This document shows, in pieces, positions 43,710 to 52,322 of a DNA stretch of 64,000 bases; the first letter of the stretch is position 1; every line of letters begins with the position of its first letter. The notes below the pieces were generated by a model. That model ran no database searches and was not told where the DNA came from. It saw only the letters and a list, made by a program, of their open reading frames with translations. The DNA is from Streptomyces sp. NBC_01754. Its GTDB lineage: Bacteria; Actinomycetota; Actinomycetes; Streptomycetales; Streptomycetaceae. The stretch lies in contig NZ_CP109132.1 of NCBI RefSeq assembly GCF_035918015.1, positions 4,402,001-4,466,000 of the forward strand. Reading direction: 5' to 3'. Made by a program: the position numbers and the translations under genes.

Positions 43710-44612
43710 ATGACCGCGCCGCAGCCTGCCGACTCCGTTACCGCCGCTGCCTCGGAGACCGTCTCCGAGCAGTACGTCCTCACGCTCTCGTGCCCCGACA
43801 AACAGGGCATCGTGCACGCCGTGTCGAGCTATCTCTTCATGACGGGCTGCAACATCGAGGACAGCCAGCAGTTCGGCGACCACGACACCGGTCTCTTCTT
43901 CATGCGTGTCCACTTCTCGGCGGACAGCACCGTGGACGTCTCCAAGCTGCGGGCCAGCTTCGCCGCCATCGGCGACTCGTTCCGGATGGAGTGGCAGATC
44001 CACCGCGCCTCCGAGCGGATGCGGGTGGTGCTGATGGTCAGCAGGTTCGGGCACTGCCTCAACGACCTCCTGTTCCGCTCCGGCACCGGCGCGCTGCCGG
44101 TCGAGATCGTGGCCGTGGTCTCCAACCACACGGACTTCGCCGAGCTCGTCGCCTCGTACGGCATCCCCTTCCGGCACATCCCGGTCACCAGGGACACCAA
44201 ACCCGAGGCGGAGGCGCAGCTGCTGGAGCTGGTGCGCGGGGAGAACGTCGAACTGGTGGTCCTGGCGCGCTACATGCAGGTGCTCTCCGACGACCTCTGC
44301 AAGGAGCTGAGCGGCCGGATCATCAACATCCACCACTCCTTCCTGCCGAGCTTCAAGGGCGCGAAGCCGTACCACCAGGCGCATGCGCGGGGGGTGAAGC
44401 TGATCGGCGCCACGGCGCACTACGTGACCGCCGACCTGGACGAGGGCCCGATCATCGAGCAGGAGGTCGAGCGGGTCGGGCACGGCGTCACCCCGGACCA
44501 GCTCGTCGCCGTCGGACGGGACGTGGAGTGCCAGGCGCTGGCCCGGGCCGTCAAATGGCACGCGGAGCGCCGCATCCTGCTCAACGGCCGCCGTACGGTG
44601 ATCTTCCCCTGA
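43710..44612 (+). CDS. purU: Formyltetrahydrofolate deformylase
   Basis: 300-residue enzyme that hydrolyses 10-formyl-tetrahydrofolate to formate and tetrahydrofolate, balancing one-carbon pools. N-terminal ACT domain (about 22-100, LTLSCPDKQGIVHAVSSYLF) and C-terminal formyltransferase-fold domain with the catalytic set Asn/His/Asp: INIHHSFLPSFKGAKPYHQA and HYVTADLDEGPIIEQ. The start at 43710 gives the usual short disordered leader. It follows the SCO4402-like gene. Confidence 0.95.
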   Translation: MTAPQPADSVTAAASETVSEQYVLTLSCPDKQGIVHAVSSYLFMTGCNIEDSQQFGDHDTGLFFMRVHFSADSTVDVSKLRASFAAIGDSFRMEWQIHRASERMRVVLMVSRFGHCLNDLLFRSGTGALPVEIVAVVSNHTDFAELVASYGIPFRHIPVTRDTKPEAEAQLLELVRGENVELVVLARYMQVLSDDLCKELSGRIINIHHSFLPSFKGAKPYHQAHARGVKLIGATAHYVTADLDEGPIIEQEVERVGHGVTPDQLVAVGRDVECQALARAVKWHAERRILLNGRRTVIFP

Positions 44613-44624
44613 GCGCGGCCCGGA

Positions 44625-45842
44625 TCAGAGCCGGCTGAGGGACGCCGCGGCGGACAGCACGTCGCCGATCGCCTCACGGTCGCCCTCCTGCCCGGCCGCC
44701 GCCTCCACCGGCGGTACGTGCCCGGCGACCAGCCGGCAGAACTCCACGCCGTCCAGGGCGACCTGCGCCACCACGTGGTCGGGCGAGCCCACGGCGGCCG
44801 GTGAGTCCAGCGCGATGTACCAGTCGCCGCCGCCCCTTCCCTCGACCTCCAGATGGAGCGAGCGCCCCGGTGAGCCCGCCGTGACCAGCCGGCGGGCCGG
44901 TGCGGCCAGCCCCGCGCGGCGGCGTCCGGCGAGTGTGGCGGGCAGCAGCCGGGCCGCCAGGTCGATCATCAGGTGCAGATGCGGTCCGGCGGGCGGTTTG
45001 TAGGGGTAGTCCACCGCGGTCGCGATGTCGCCGCCGTGCACCCAGCACTCGAAGGCCCGCTCCAGCAGCGCGTCCTGGAGCGGAAGAGCGAAACCGCCGT
45101 ACGGGACCGAGAGTTCACCGACGCCGCGCCCCGCGAAGGACACCGTGCGTACCAGGGTGTGCCCCTGGTCGCGCCAGGGCTCCCGGACGGCGCGGGTGGG
45201 CGGCGGATAAGCGGCCGCCCAGTACGTTTCCGTCCGCTCGGACGGCGACAGGGGCTTCTCGCCGCTCCCCAGGGGGTCGTCGAGGCCGAGGGCGGCGGAG
45301 ACCAGTCCGTCCACCGCCGTCAGATGGCCGATGACCCCGGCCACCGTCGTCTTGCGACGCGCCTGCCGTTCGTCCTCGAACCACCTCAGCCGTACCGGGG
45401 CGTGCCACTCCGCGTCGCCGAAGTCCCTCAGCAGGGCGTCGAGTCTGGCGGTCTCCGTGTCGTACGGGGCGGCCCAGGACGGGACCGGGATGCGCGCCGG
45501 ACGGCGGCCCAGGCAGCTTTCCAGGACCCGGGCGCGGAGCGTCGGATCCAGGTCCAGGCTGCCGTCCGTGTGCAGGAGACCCACGGCGTCGCGCAACCGG
45601 TACGCCTCCTCCGCGCAGCGGGCGCATCCGGTCAGGTGTTCCTCCACCGCGGCCGCCTCCTCGGCGGAACAGGCGGACAGGGCCCAGGCGCCGAGCAGTG
45701 ACGTGAGCACCTGGTGGGTCAGGACCGGGACGGCCTCCCCTTCGGAGGGAGCCGCCCGGTCCTCCGCGGTGACCCGCGGCCGCGGTATGCGCCGGGTACC
45801 CCGGTCTTCGTCGTCGCGGCCGCCGCCGGCGGTGTCGCTCAT
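44625..45842 (-). CDS. Zinc-finger anti-sigma factor fused to a DinB-like domain
   Basis: 405-residue protein. N-terminal zf-HC2 zinc-binding anti-sigma domain (about 40-95, with the HxxxCxxC motif in EEHLTGCARCAEEAY), then a MDMPI/DinB-like metal-binding domain (about 125-280: TTVAGVIGHLTAVDGLVSAA, ERAFECWVHGGDIATAV) and a C-terminal SCP2-like part. No membrane segment is seen, so it is cytoplasmic. It overlaps the sigma-factor gene by 4 bases and should bind that sigma factor; the DinB-like part could be a thiol or metal sensor. Confidence 0.87.
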   Translation of the reverse strand: MSDTAGGGRDDEDRGTRRIPRPRVTAEDRAAPSEGEAVPVLTHQVLTSLLGAWALSACSAEEAAAVEEHLTGCARCAEEAYRLRDAVGLLHTDGSLDLDPTLRARVLESCLGRRPARIPVPSWAAPYDTETARLDALLRDFGDAEWHAPVRLRWFEDERQARRKTTVAGVIGHLTAVDGLVSAALGLDDPLGSGEKPLSPSERTETYWAAAYPPPTRAVREPWRDQGHTLVRTVSFAGRGVGELSVPYGGFALPLQDALLERAFECWVHGGDIATAVDYPYKPPAGPHLHLMIDLAARLLPATLAGRRRAGLAAPARRLVTAGSPGRSLHLEVEGRGGGDWYIALDSPAAVGSPDHVVAQVALDGVEFCRLVAGHVPPVEAAAGQEGDREAIGDVLSAAASLSRL

Positions 45843-46420
45843 GACGCGGGTCCGTGTCCGGGCGGCGCGGACTCCTCCGGCGGGCCGGGGTTCGCGGTGG
45901 AGAGGAGCTGGAGCCCCAGCCGCAGCCGGCGCCGGGCCTCGTCACCGGTGACCCCGAGGTCGGCGGCGGCCTGGCGGTAGTCGCGGCGCTGGACGTACGC
46001 GAGCTCCAGGGCCGATCGCAGGGAGGCGGGCATCGAGGCCACGATGTAGTCGGCGCGTGCCGCGGCGGTGGCCTTGCGCACCCGGTGCTCCAGTTCCTGG
46101 TCGTCGGTGTCCGGGTCCGGTCCCTCGGCGTCGCCGTGCGTCGCGCGGAGCCGCTCCACCGACCGGCGGTGGGTGAGCCGTGCCACCCACGACCTCATCG
46201 GGCCCTGCTGGGGGTCGTAGGCGTCGGGGTTCTCCCACACGTAGGCGAAGACCTCCCGGGTCACCAGGTCCGCGGCCTGTTCGTCGTCGAGCATGCGGTG
46301 CGCCTGGCTGTGCACGAGCGGGGCGAAGCGGTCGTAGAGCTCGCCGAGGGCCGCCGCCTCGCCGCGCGCCAGCCGCTGCTGCATGCGGCGGTCCCAGCGC
46401 GGTGGTGCGTCCTTCGCCAT
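45839..46420 (-). CDS. RNA polymerase sigma factor (sigma-70/ECF type)
   Basis: 193-residue sigma factor. Region 2 at about 15-85 (ALGELYDRFAPLVHSQAHRMLDDEQAADLVTREVFAYVWENP, then GPMRSWVARLTHRRSVERLR), an acidic linker, and region 4 at about 125-180 (SLRSALELAYVQRRDYRQAAADLGVTGDEARRRLRLGLQLL). The linker between them is short, as in ECF sigma factors. The ATG at 46420 fits family length. Translation of the anti-sigma gene is coupled by an ATGA overlap. The divergent STAS gene may belong to the same regulatory circuit. Confidence 0.9.
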   Translation of the reverse strand: MAKDAPPRWDRRMQQRLARGEAAALGELYDRFAPLVHSQAHRMLDDEQAADLVTREVFAYVWENPDAYDPQQGPMRSWVARLTHRRSVERLRATHGDAEGPDPDTDDQELEHRVRKATAAARADYIVASMPASLRSALELAYVQRRDYRQAAADLGVTGDEARRRLRLGLQLLSTANPGPPEESAPPGHGPAS

Positions 46421-46710
46421 CCAGCCCCCAGCCCTGTGCCCCTCGTCACGTCGAATGTAGTCGGCGGCCTCGGTCGTCCACGTACCTTTGCGCCAAGTAC
46501 GCCCCCCGAGGGGCGTCAGATGATAAGGAATGCCTCGCGTCTTGCCGTGGAATGGCCGGGTGAACGATCCGTATGTGATCATTTCTGGATGAAACCTGCG
46601 CCGGGCCGATGAGCACACCAGTGTTTCGCGGTCCCGGGGCGTGGGCAGCCGCGAGGGGGGAACGGAAACTTCCGGATCCCGGATCCCGCCGGAACGAGAG
46701 GCCCAGTGGC
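46421..46710. other. Divergent promoter region, sigma factor / anti-anti-sigma genes
   Basis: 290 bases with no gene. CGCCCC-CCGA-GGGGCG hairpin near 46500-46516 and the AT-richer segment 46515-46610 probably hold promoters. A frame extending the STAS gene upstream to ATG 46609 has A/T-ending codons and is rejected as coding. Confidence 0.45.
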
Positions 46711-47085
46711 GTGACGCTGAAGGTGGACGAGACCGAGCAGGGCGTGTGGACCGTGCTGAGGATCCGCGGCGAGCTCGATCTGGCGTCCTCACCCGTCGTA
46801 CGCCAGTCCGTCCACGGGGCCGTGGCCGAGGGGCGTCACGACGTGGTCCTCGACCTCTCGGGCGTCTTCTTCTGCGACTCCAGCGGCGTGAACGTCCTGA
46901 TCGCCGCCCGCCGCCTGATGAAGTCCTGCGGCGGGCGGCTGCGGCTGATACTTCCGGCCCGCGGCGCCGAGGACGGCTCCCACGTCAACAAGGTGCTGGC
47001 GGCCCTGGGGGTGCGCAGGCTCTTCGAGGTCTACCCCGACGCCGGGGCGGCCACCGACGGGGTCTCCCGCCCGCTCACCGCGTGA
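46711..47085 (+). CDS. STAS-domain anti-sigma factor antagonist
   Basis: 124-residue anti-anti-sigma protein of the SpoIIAA/RsbV class. LKVDETEQGVWTVLRIRGELDL opens the STAS fold and VVLDLSGVFFCDSSGVNVLIAARRLM contains the phospho-acceptor-type Ser (DSSG). Such proteins bind RsbW-like kinases to free sigma factors. Start GTG 46711, chosen because codon bias begins there. Likely partners in the window are the RsbW-like ATPase at 48140 or the neighbouring anti-sigma factor. Confidence 0.88.
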   Translation: MTLKVDETEQGVWTVLRIRGELDLASSPVVRQSVHGAVAEGRHDVVLDLSGVFFCDSSGVNVLIAARRLMKSCGGRLRLILPARGAEDGSHVNKVLAALGVRRLFEVYPDAGAATDGVSRPLTA

Positions 47086-47165
47086 ACCGGCCCGCCGCCG
47101 TCGGGCGGTGACGCCGGATCCGGACGGGGTGACACGTGGTGCCCTGGGCGTCGTACGCTCCCGGC

Positions 47166-47690
47166 ATGGACAGCGCAGAGTACGAGCGCAAGATCGCTCA
47201 CCGTTTCGCAGCCTTCGACCAGGACGGCAACGGGTACATCGACCGTGCCGATTTCGACGCGGCGGCGGCCCGTCTGCTCGCCGAGTTCGGGGTCCGGGCC
47301 CGCTGCGACAAGGGCCAGGCGCTCTACTCGGGCGCCGACGCCTTCTGGCAGGGCATGGCGGGCATCGCCGACGTCGACGGGGACCAGCGCGTCAGCCGCG
47401 GCGAGTTCGTGGGTGGCGCCGTGAAGCGGCTGCGTGACAACCCCGAGCGGTTCGCGGAGATCGCCCGGCCCTTCCTCCGCGCCGCGATCGCCGTGGCGGG
47501 CGACGACGACCCGGCGGGTTCGGCCCCGGTCGCGGCCGTGGAACGGGCCCTGCGGGTACTGGGCGCCGGGGAGGAGGTCGCGGGCGGAGCGGCCCGGAGC
47601 CTGGACACCGACCAGGACGGCAGGGTCGCCGAGGCCGAGGCGGTCGCCGCGCTCTCCGCGTACTTCACCGTGATCGAACCGGACGCGTAG
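47166..47690 (+). CDS. EF-hand calcium-binding protein
   Basis: 174-residue calerythrin-like protein. EF-hand loops are visible: DQDGNGYIDRADF (about 19-31), DVDGDQRVSRGEF (about 70-82) and DTDQDGRVAEAEA (about 143-155), each with Asp/Asn/Glu at the coordinating positions. A fourth, degenerate hand lies between the last two. No signal peptide; probably an intracellular calcium sensor or buffer. Monocistronic, with a terminator just after the stop. Confidence 0.92.
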   Translation: MDSAEYERKIAHRFAAFDQDGNGYIDRADFDAAAARLLAEFGVRARCDKGQALYSGADAFWQGMAGIADVDGDQRVSRGEFVGGAVKRLRDNPERFAEIARPFLRAAIAVAGDDDPAGSAPVAAVERALRVLGAGEEVAGGAARSLDTDQDGRVAEAEAVAALSAYFTVIEPDA

Positions 47691-47703
47691 CCTCCCGTCG
47701 CGC

Positions 47704-47729
47704 CCCTCCGGCCGGCCCGGGCCGGAGGG
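47704..47729 (+). terminator. Hairpin terminator after the EF-hand gene
   Basis: Perfect 10-base stem CCCTCCGGCC / GGCCGGAGGG with a 6-base loop, 14 bases after the stop codon. Confidence 0.7.
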
Positions 47730-48139
47730 TGACGCAGTGCAGTCGGTGCCGGTCCGAACTTTCGTCCGGGCCGGTCACCGGGCGGAGTCAGGTGGTCCGC
47801 TCGGGTACGCTCCGTGGGATGCGAGTGGTTGTGGAACCGGAGACTCCGGGTGTGGCCCGTACGGGCACTCCGGTCCGGGGCCGGCGGTCCGCCCGCAGGC
47901 CGAGGAGCTGTGCCGGACCTGTGGGGGAGCCGATCCCCGGGTCGGCGGCGCGCTTCTGTTCGACTCGCCGCAACGTGCGTCGCACAGTATGCATCACGGG
48001 TACTCCTTCACGCTGGAATATGCCCGAAGCGCTTGTTGCGGTGACTGTACGTCAACCATGCTGCTGCGTAGGGGAGTCACGTTCCGTGATCCCGAGGAGA
48101 CGCGAGGCGATGTGTCCGCCGGTTCGGATGGTGTGAGCG
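47730..48139. other. Leader region of the RsbW-like gene
   Basis: 410 bases with no convincing gene. A frame from ATG 47820 (MRVVVEPETPG...) lacks third-position bias and known domains. The lower-GC segment 47985-48100 probably holds the promoter and an untranslated leader of the ATPase gene; TATGCC near 48018 is a possible -10 element. Confidence 0.4.
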
Positions 48140-48634
48140 GTGCAGGTGCTTCAGGTTCAGCTGGAGGTCGGGCCGGATCCCGCGGAAGTGGGACGGGCCC
48201 GGAGATGGGCGCGATCACGGCTGGTCGGGTCCGGATGGGAGGACGACGACTCGCTCGCCGAGACGCTCGTCCTGCTGATCTCGGAGCTCGTCACCAACGC
48301 GGTGGTCCACACGGGCTGTCCGGCCGTGCTGAGGATACTGTTCGGTTCGGCGGATCCGGCTGACCCGGTTGATTCGTCGGGTCGGGCGGGGCCGGCGGGG
48401 ACGGTCCGGATCGAGGTGGCCGACACCAGTTGCCGCCCGCCCCAGCCGCGGCACGCGGAGGGCGGGGACACCGGCGGCCGCGGACTGGAACTGGTGGACG
48501 GCCTGGCGGACCGCTGGGGCTGGCAGCCGGAGGGCGCGGGGAAGCGCATCTGGTGCGAGATCGACCGGGGCGTCCCGGCACAGGCACCCGCGGGTCCCGG
48601 CGAGCAGCCGGGAGCCCTGGGCGCCCGCCTCTGA
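48140..48634 (+). CDS. RsbW/SpoIIAB-like ATP-binding protein
   Basis: 164-residue HATPase_c protein of the anti-sigma kinase (RsbW) type. N-box VLLISELVTNAVVHTG (about 44-59) and G-box GGRGLELVDGLADRWGWQ (about 111-128). Such kinases phosphorylate STAS antagonists or bind sigma factors; many Streptomyces paralogues have unknown partners. The central insertion is Gly/Asp-rich. The start is GTG 48140 with only a weak ribosome-binding site. Confidence 0.85.
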   Translation: MQVLQVQLEVGPDPAEVGRARRWARSRLVGSGWEDDDSLAETLVLLISELVTNAVVHTGCPAVLRILFGSADPADPVDSSGRAGPAGTVRIEVADTSCRPPQPRHAEGGDTGGRGLELVDGLADRWGWQPEGAGKRIWCEIDRGVPAQAPAGPGEQPGALGARL

Positions 48635-48961
48635 GGGCCGTGGCCCGCATGGCTCCGAAGGCCGTGACCCGCCCGGCCCTGTGTTCCCCGGGCGACCGGC
48701 TCCGCAGGCCGTGACCGCCCGGTTCCGAGAGCCGTGGGCGGATGAGCGCCGCAGGCCGTGACCGGGGAGGACGTTCAGCGTCCGGGGCGCGTGACCCCGT
48801 CCGCACGAGGCCGAAGTTCCGCTGGGGTACGCCCAGTTGGAGGGGGAGCGGTCCGTCGAGGGCGAGGACGACGACACGGTGCGGCACGGGGCTCCTGTTC
48901 GCCCATGGATTTCGCCCGTGGACGGGGTGTTCCCGGCCGGGGTCTGATAGACGTGCCTGCC
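48635..48961. other. Intergenic stretch with repeated GGCCGTGACC
   Basis: 327 bases without a gene. The decamer GGCCGTGACC recurs several times between about 48660 and 48765 at irregular spacing, a low-complexity pattern rather than a defined repeat array. The promoter of the DUF2809-like gene should lie in its right half. Confidence 0.4.
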
Positions 48962-49390
48962 ATGAGGGAGAAGCCGCAGGGCCGTTCATCCATTCCCGGC
49001 GCCGCCGTCGCCGTCCGTGCCGCGGCCGCGGCCGCCGCCGTGCTGACCGTGGCCGCGGGGCTCGGCGTCCGTTCGGCGGCGGGCGGCGAGGTCGCCGAGT
49101 ACGCCGGGGACGCCCTGTACACCGTACTGATCCACACCCTCGTGGTCGTCCTGGTGCCCCGGGTGCGTCCGCTCACGGCCGCCGGGGTCGCGCTGGCCTT
49201 CAGCTGGGCGGTGGAGCTGGCCCAGCTGACCGGCCTGCCCGCTGAGTTGTCCCGGCACAGCACGGCCGCCCGGCTGGTACTCGGCTCGACGTTCAACGCC
49301 CCGGACCTGCTCTGGTACGCGGTGGGTGCGGCCCTGGCCTGGGCGGTCCACGCAGGCCTGGCCTCCCCGCGCTCACCCGCGCGCTGCTGA
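48962..49390 (+). CDS. DUF2809-like small membrane protein
   Basis: 142-residue membrane protein with about four helices (about 15-38, 48-66, 70-90, 116-135). The motif FSWAVELAQLTGLP followed by LGSTFNAPDLLWYAVGA is characteristic of the DUF2809 family (VanZ-like small membrane proteins). Start ATG 48962 (GTG 48953 also possible). Function unknown. Confidence 0.82.
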   Translation: MREKPQGRSSIPGAAVAVRAAAAAAAVLTVAAGLGVRSAAGGEVAEYAGDALYTVLIHTLVVVLVPRVRPLTAAGVALAFSWAVELAQLTGLPAELSRHSTAARLVLGSTFNAPDLLWYAVGAALAWAVHAGLASPRSPARC

Positions 49391-49464
49391 CCCCTCCCGG
49401 CCCGTAACCACGGCATGCCACGCCGAGGACGGCGCGATCGGCTTCGGCCGGCTCCGCCCGGGGA

Positions 49465-50646
49465 TCAGTGTTCGGCCAGGCGGGCGGCTATCTTCCGGGC
49501 GTCCCGGGCCAGCTCGCGGAGCATCCCGCTGATCGGGTTGGTGAACCCGGTGAAGTAGAGGCCGGGTGCCTGCTTCGGGGTGCGGGCACCGTGCACGACG
49601 GGGCGCCCCCGGCCGTCCAGGACGCCGAGGTGGCCCACCAGGTCCTCCAGGGCGCGCTCGTAGCCGGTCGCGGCAATCACCGTGTCGGGGGTGACCCGGG
49701 TCCCGTCCGCCAGCACCACGGCGTCCCCGTCGAAGGACTCGACGGCCGCCACCGGGACCACCCGGCCGCTCTTCACCGCGGCGATCAGTCCGACGTCCTG
49801 GACCGGGATCGCGCCCTGCCGGACCCGGGAGTAGAGGCCCTTGCGCGGCCGGGGCAGCCCGTGGGCGGAGAGGTCGGGGACGGATATCCGGCTCATCAGC
49901 CGGCCCGCCGCGTCGACCAGGAGGACCGGCAGCCGGCGCACCAGGACGGCGGTCGCCTGCGCGGGCCAGCCGGCTGTGGAGCGGCGGACGATGTGCGGGG
50001 GCGTGCGCACCGCGATCCGTACGCGGGCGGCGCCGCCCTCCACCAGATCCACGGCGATCTCGGCCCCCGTGTTGCCGATGCCCGCGACCAGCACGTCCCG
50101 ACCCGCGTACGGACCGGGCTCCCGGTACTCCGCGGCGTGCAGCAGGGTGCCGGTGAAGTCCTCGCGGCCGGTCCAGTCCGGGATCCGCGGGGTGTGGTTC
50201 CAGCCGGTCGCCACGACCACCGCCCGGCCGGTCAGCACCCGCCCGCCGGTGGCGCTCAGCCGCCAGCCCGTCCCGTCGGCGGCCCGCTCTATCCGGGACA
50301 CCTCGACGCCGGTCACGACCTCCAGCTCATGGTGGTCGGCGTACTTCTCCAGGTAGCGCACCATGTCCGCGCGGGACACCCAGCGGCCGAACCGGCGCGG
50401 CATCGCCAGCCCCGGCAGCGACGACCACCGCCGGGTGGTGTGCAGACGCAGCCGCTCGTAGTGGCGGCGCCAGGTGTCCCCCACGGCCCCGCTCTTCTCC
50501 AGCACCACCGCCCGCACGCCCCGTTCCCGCAGGGCCGCGGCCGCGGCGAGGCCGCCGGGGCCACCGCCGATCACATAGACCGGCCGGTCCACGGTGCGGT
50601 CGGCGAAGGCGGGCAGGGCGGCGGATGCGGATGCGCTGTCGGGCAT
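49465..50646 (-). CDS. Flavin-containing monooxygenase-like NAD(P)/FAD oxidoreductase
   Basis: 393-residue flavoprotein of the CzcO/YUCCA-like group. FAD Rossmann motif YVIGGGPGGLAAAAAL near the N-terminus, second (NADPH) motif VLVAGIGNTGAEIAVDL near residue 200, and ATGWNHTPRIPDW / ATGYERALEDL segments typical of group B monooxygenases. Start taken as ATG 50646, directly after TTACGCT, compatible with a leaderless message; ATGs upstream to 50685 are possible. Likely oxygenates a small substrate; its identity is unknown. Confidence 0.85.
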   Translation of the reverse strand: MPDSASASAALPAFADRTVDRPVYVIGGGPGGLAAAAALRERGVRAVVLEKSGAVGDTWRRHYERLRLHTTRRWSSLPGLAMPRRFGRWVSRADMVRYLEKYADHHELEVVTGVEVSRIERAADGTGWRLSATGGRVLTGRAVVVATGWNHTPRIPDWTGREDFTGTLLHAAEYREPGPYAGRDVLVAGIGNTGAEIAVDLVEGGAARVRIAVRTPPHIVRRSTAGWPAQATAVLVRRLPVLLVDAAGRLMSRISVPDLSAHGLPRPRKGLYSRVRQGAIPVQDVGLIAAVKSGRVVPVAAVESFDGDAVVLADGTRVTPDTVIAATGYERALEDLVGHLGVLDGRGRPVVHGARTPKQAPGLYFTGFTNPISGMLRELARDARKIAARLAEH

Positions 50647-50738
50647 GCCCGGAGCGTAACCGGACATGCCTACCGACATGCACATGATAGGTCTCGCTCC
50701 AGGCCGGAATCGGTTGCGAAATGATCACGGCCCGCCGC

Positions 50739-51323
50739 TCACAGCCCCGGGGCACCCCACACCGGGAACCAGCGGCTCAGATCGTCCTCCAGGCGCAGAT
50801 CGCCGCCGAGCACCGCCCTGACCTGGAGCTCCAGCTGGTTGTCGCGCCGTTCACCGGCGCCCTCGGCCGGGGCGAACGGATAGAAGGTGCCGCGCTTGTA
50901 GAGGTAGACCAGCGCCAGCCGGCGCCCTTCCGCGTTCCGGAAGCCGATCAGCGAGCAGAGCAGGTGCGGCCCGAAGCCGCCGTCCTGGAGGAGGGTGTTG
51001 ACCGCGTGCAGGTCGTTGACCAGGGCCGCGGTGTCGTCGGCCGGCTGCCGTGCGAGCAGCCAGGTGTAGCCGTAGGCGTCCCGGCTGAACTCCACCGGGA
51101 CCCCGCCCCGCCCGGTGTCCGCGTCCAGCAGCTCCTGTACGTCCTGCCGGATGCGGGCGAAGGTGCCGCCCTCCACCCCCGCGAAGCAGACCGACCCCAG
51201 CCCGGTCGGCGTGAAACCGGTACCGGCCTGGAGGGTCAGTGCGGCGGAGGGGACGGCGAAGAGCTGGTCGAGGTCGGGCCGGACCGGTTTGCTGCGGCCC
51301 AGGATGCTGTCGAGCAGGCCCAC
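50739..51323 (-). CDS. pspAB: PspA-associated protein PspAB
   Basis: 194-residue soluble protein of the PspAB family (MGLLDSILGRSKPVRPDLDQLFAVPSAA; LLARQPADDTAALVNDLHAVNTLLQDGGFG; LLCSLIGFRN). The family is named for links to phage-shock protein PspA, and the next gene upstream on this strand encodes the stress protease HtpX, the usual neighbour. It starts 12 bases after htpX, so the two are probably co-transcribed. Biochemical role unknown. Confidence 0.85.
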   Translation of the reverse strand: MGLLDSILGRSKPVRPDLDQLFAVPSAALTLQAGTGFTPTGLGSVCFAGVEGGTFARIRQDVQELLDADTGRGGVPVEFSRDAYGYTWLLARQPADDTAALVNDLHAVNTLLQDGGFGPHLLCSLIGFRNAEGRRLALVYLYKRGTFYPFAPAEGAGERRDNQLELQVRAVLGGDLRLEDDLSRWFPVWGAPGL

Positions 51324-51334
51324 GGAGGGTCTCC

Positions 51335-52246
51335 TTAGGGGTGGGACAGGTCGGCCGAGATCCGGGCGAGCTGGTCGAGGCGCTGTTCGAGCGTCGGGTG
51401 CGAGGAGAGCAGCCGGCCCAGGCTCTCCTTCGAGGAGAAGGCCGGCACGAAGTAGAAGGCGTTGTACGGCTCGGCCTTCCGCAGGTCCTCCGTCGGGATC
51501 CTGGCCATCTGGCCGCTGATCTTGGTGAGCGCTGAGGCCAGCGACGAGGGGCGGCCCGTGAGGAGGGCGGCGGTGCGGTCGGCGGACAGCTCGCGGTAGC
51601 GCGACAGCAGCCGGGTCAGCAGGAAGCTCAGCGCGTAGACCACCGCGCTGATCAGCGGGATGAGCATGATGATGATCCCCGCCGGGTCGTTGCCCCGGTT
51701 GCCCCGGGCCAGGCCGCCCCAGAGGGCGATCCGGGTGATGACCCCGGCCAGGACCCCCAGGAACGACGCGATGGTCATGACGGCGACGTCCCGGTGGGCC
51801 ACGTGCGACATCTCGTGGGCCAGGACCCCCTCCAGCTCGTCGGGTTCCAGTCTGCGCAACAGCCCGGACGTCGCGCAGACCAGCGCGGTCTTCTCGCTGC
51901 GTCCGGTGGCGAACGCGTTGGGTACGTCGCTCCGCGCGATCGCGACCCGGGGTTTTCGCATGTCGGCCAGCGCGCAGATGCGGTCGATCGCCCCGTGCAG
52001 CTCGGGCGCCTCCTCGGGGCTCACCTCGCGCGCGCCCATCCCGAACGCCGCGATGCGGTCGCTGAACCAGAACTGGGCGATGAACAGGCCGCCCACGAGG
52101 AGCAGGATGATCGGCCAGGAACCTTGCAGGACTGCGAGGAGTACCCCGACCAGGACCACGTACAGCAGTCCGATGAAGAACATGGTGCCGACCATGCGGG
52201 TGGTCAGGCCCCGGTCCGGGGCGTAACGGGAACGAATACGTGCCAT
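51335..52246 (-). CDS. htpX: Membrane zinc metalloprotease HtpX
   Basis: 303-residue M48-family protease that degrades misfolded membrane proteins. Two N-terminal helices (about 18-55), the zinc motif LAHEMSHVAHRD (HExxH) at about 139-150, two further helices, and the downstream Glu in RYRELSADRTAALLTGRPS. C-terminal SSHPTLEQRLDQLARI is typical. A strong GGAGG site precedes the ATG. It heads a two-gene stress operon with pspAB. Confidence 0.93.
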   Translation of the reverse strand: MARIRSRYAPDRGLTTRMVGTMFFIGLLYVVLVGVLLAVLQGSWPIILLLVGGLFIAQFWFSDRIAAFGMGAREVSPEEAPELHGAIDRICALADMRKPRVAIARSDVPNAFATGRSEKTALVCATSGLLRRLEPDELEGVLAHEMSHVAHRDVAVMTIASFLGVLAGVITRIALWGGLARGNRGNDPAGIIIMLIPLISAVVYALSFLLTRLLSRYRELSADRTAALLTGRPSSLASALTKISGQMARIPTEDLRKAEPYNAFYFVPAFSSKESLGRLLSSHPTLEQRLDQLARISADLSHP

Positions 52247-52322
52247 GGGTGCCTCCAACCAGCTCACCTGACTCCCATAGTGCCTCCCATACCGTGCGAA
52301 CGGGATGAACAGTCCATCCGAC

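Noticed and set aside
46609..46710. Longer N-terminus for the anti-anti-sigma protein from ATG 46609
   Set aside because: Codons in this stretch often end in A or T, unlike the rest of the gene, and STAS proteins of this class are about 120 residues.
47820..48136. A small Cys/Arg-rich protein upstream of the RsbW-like gene
   Set aside because: No codon bias and no domain; the region looks like a promoter and leader.
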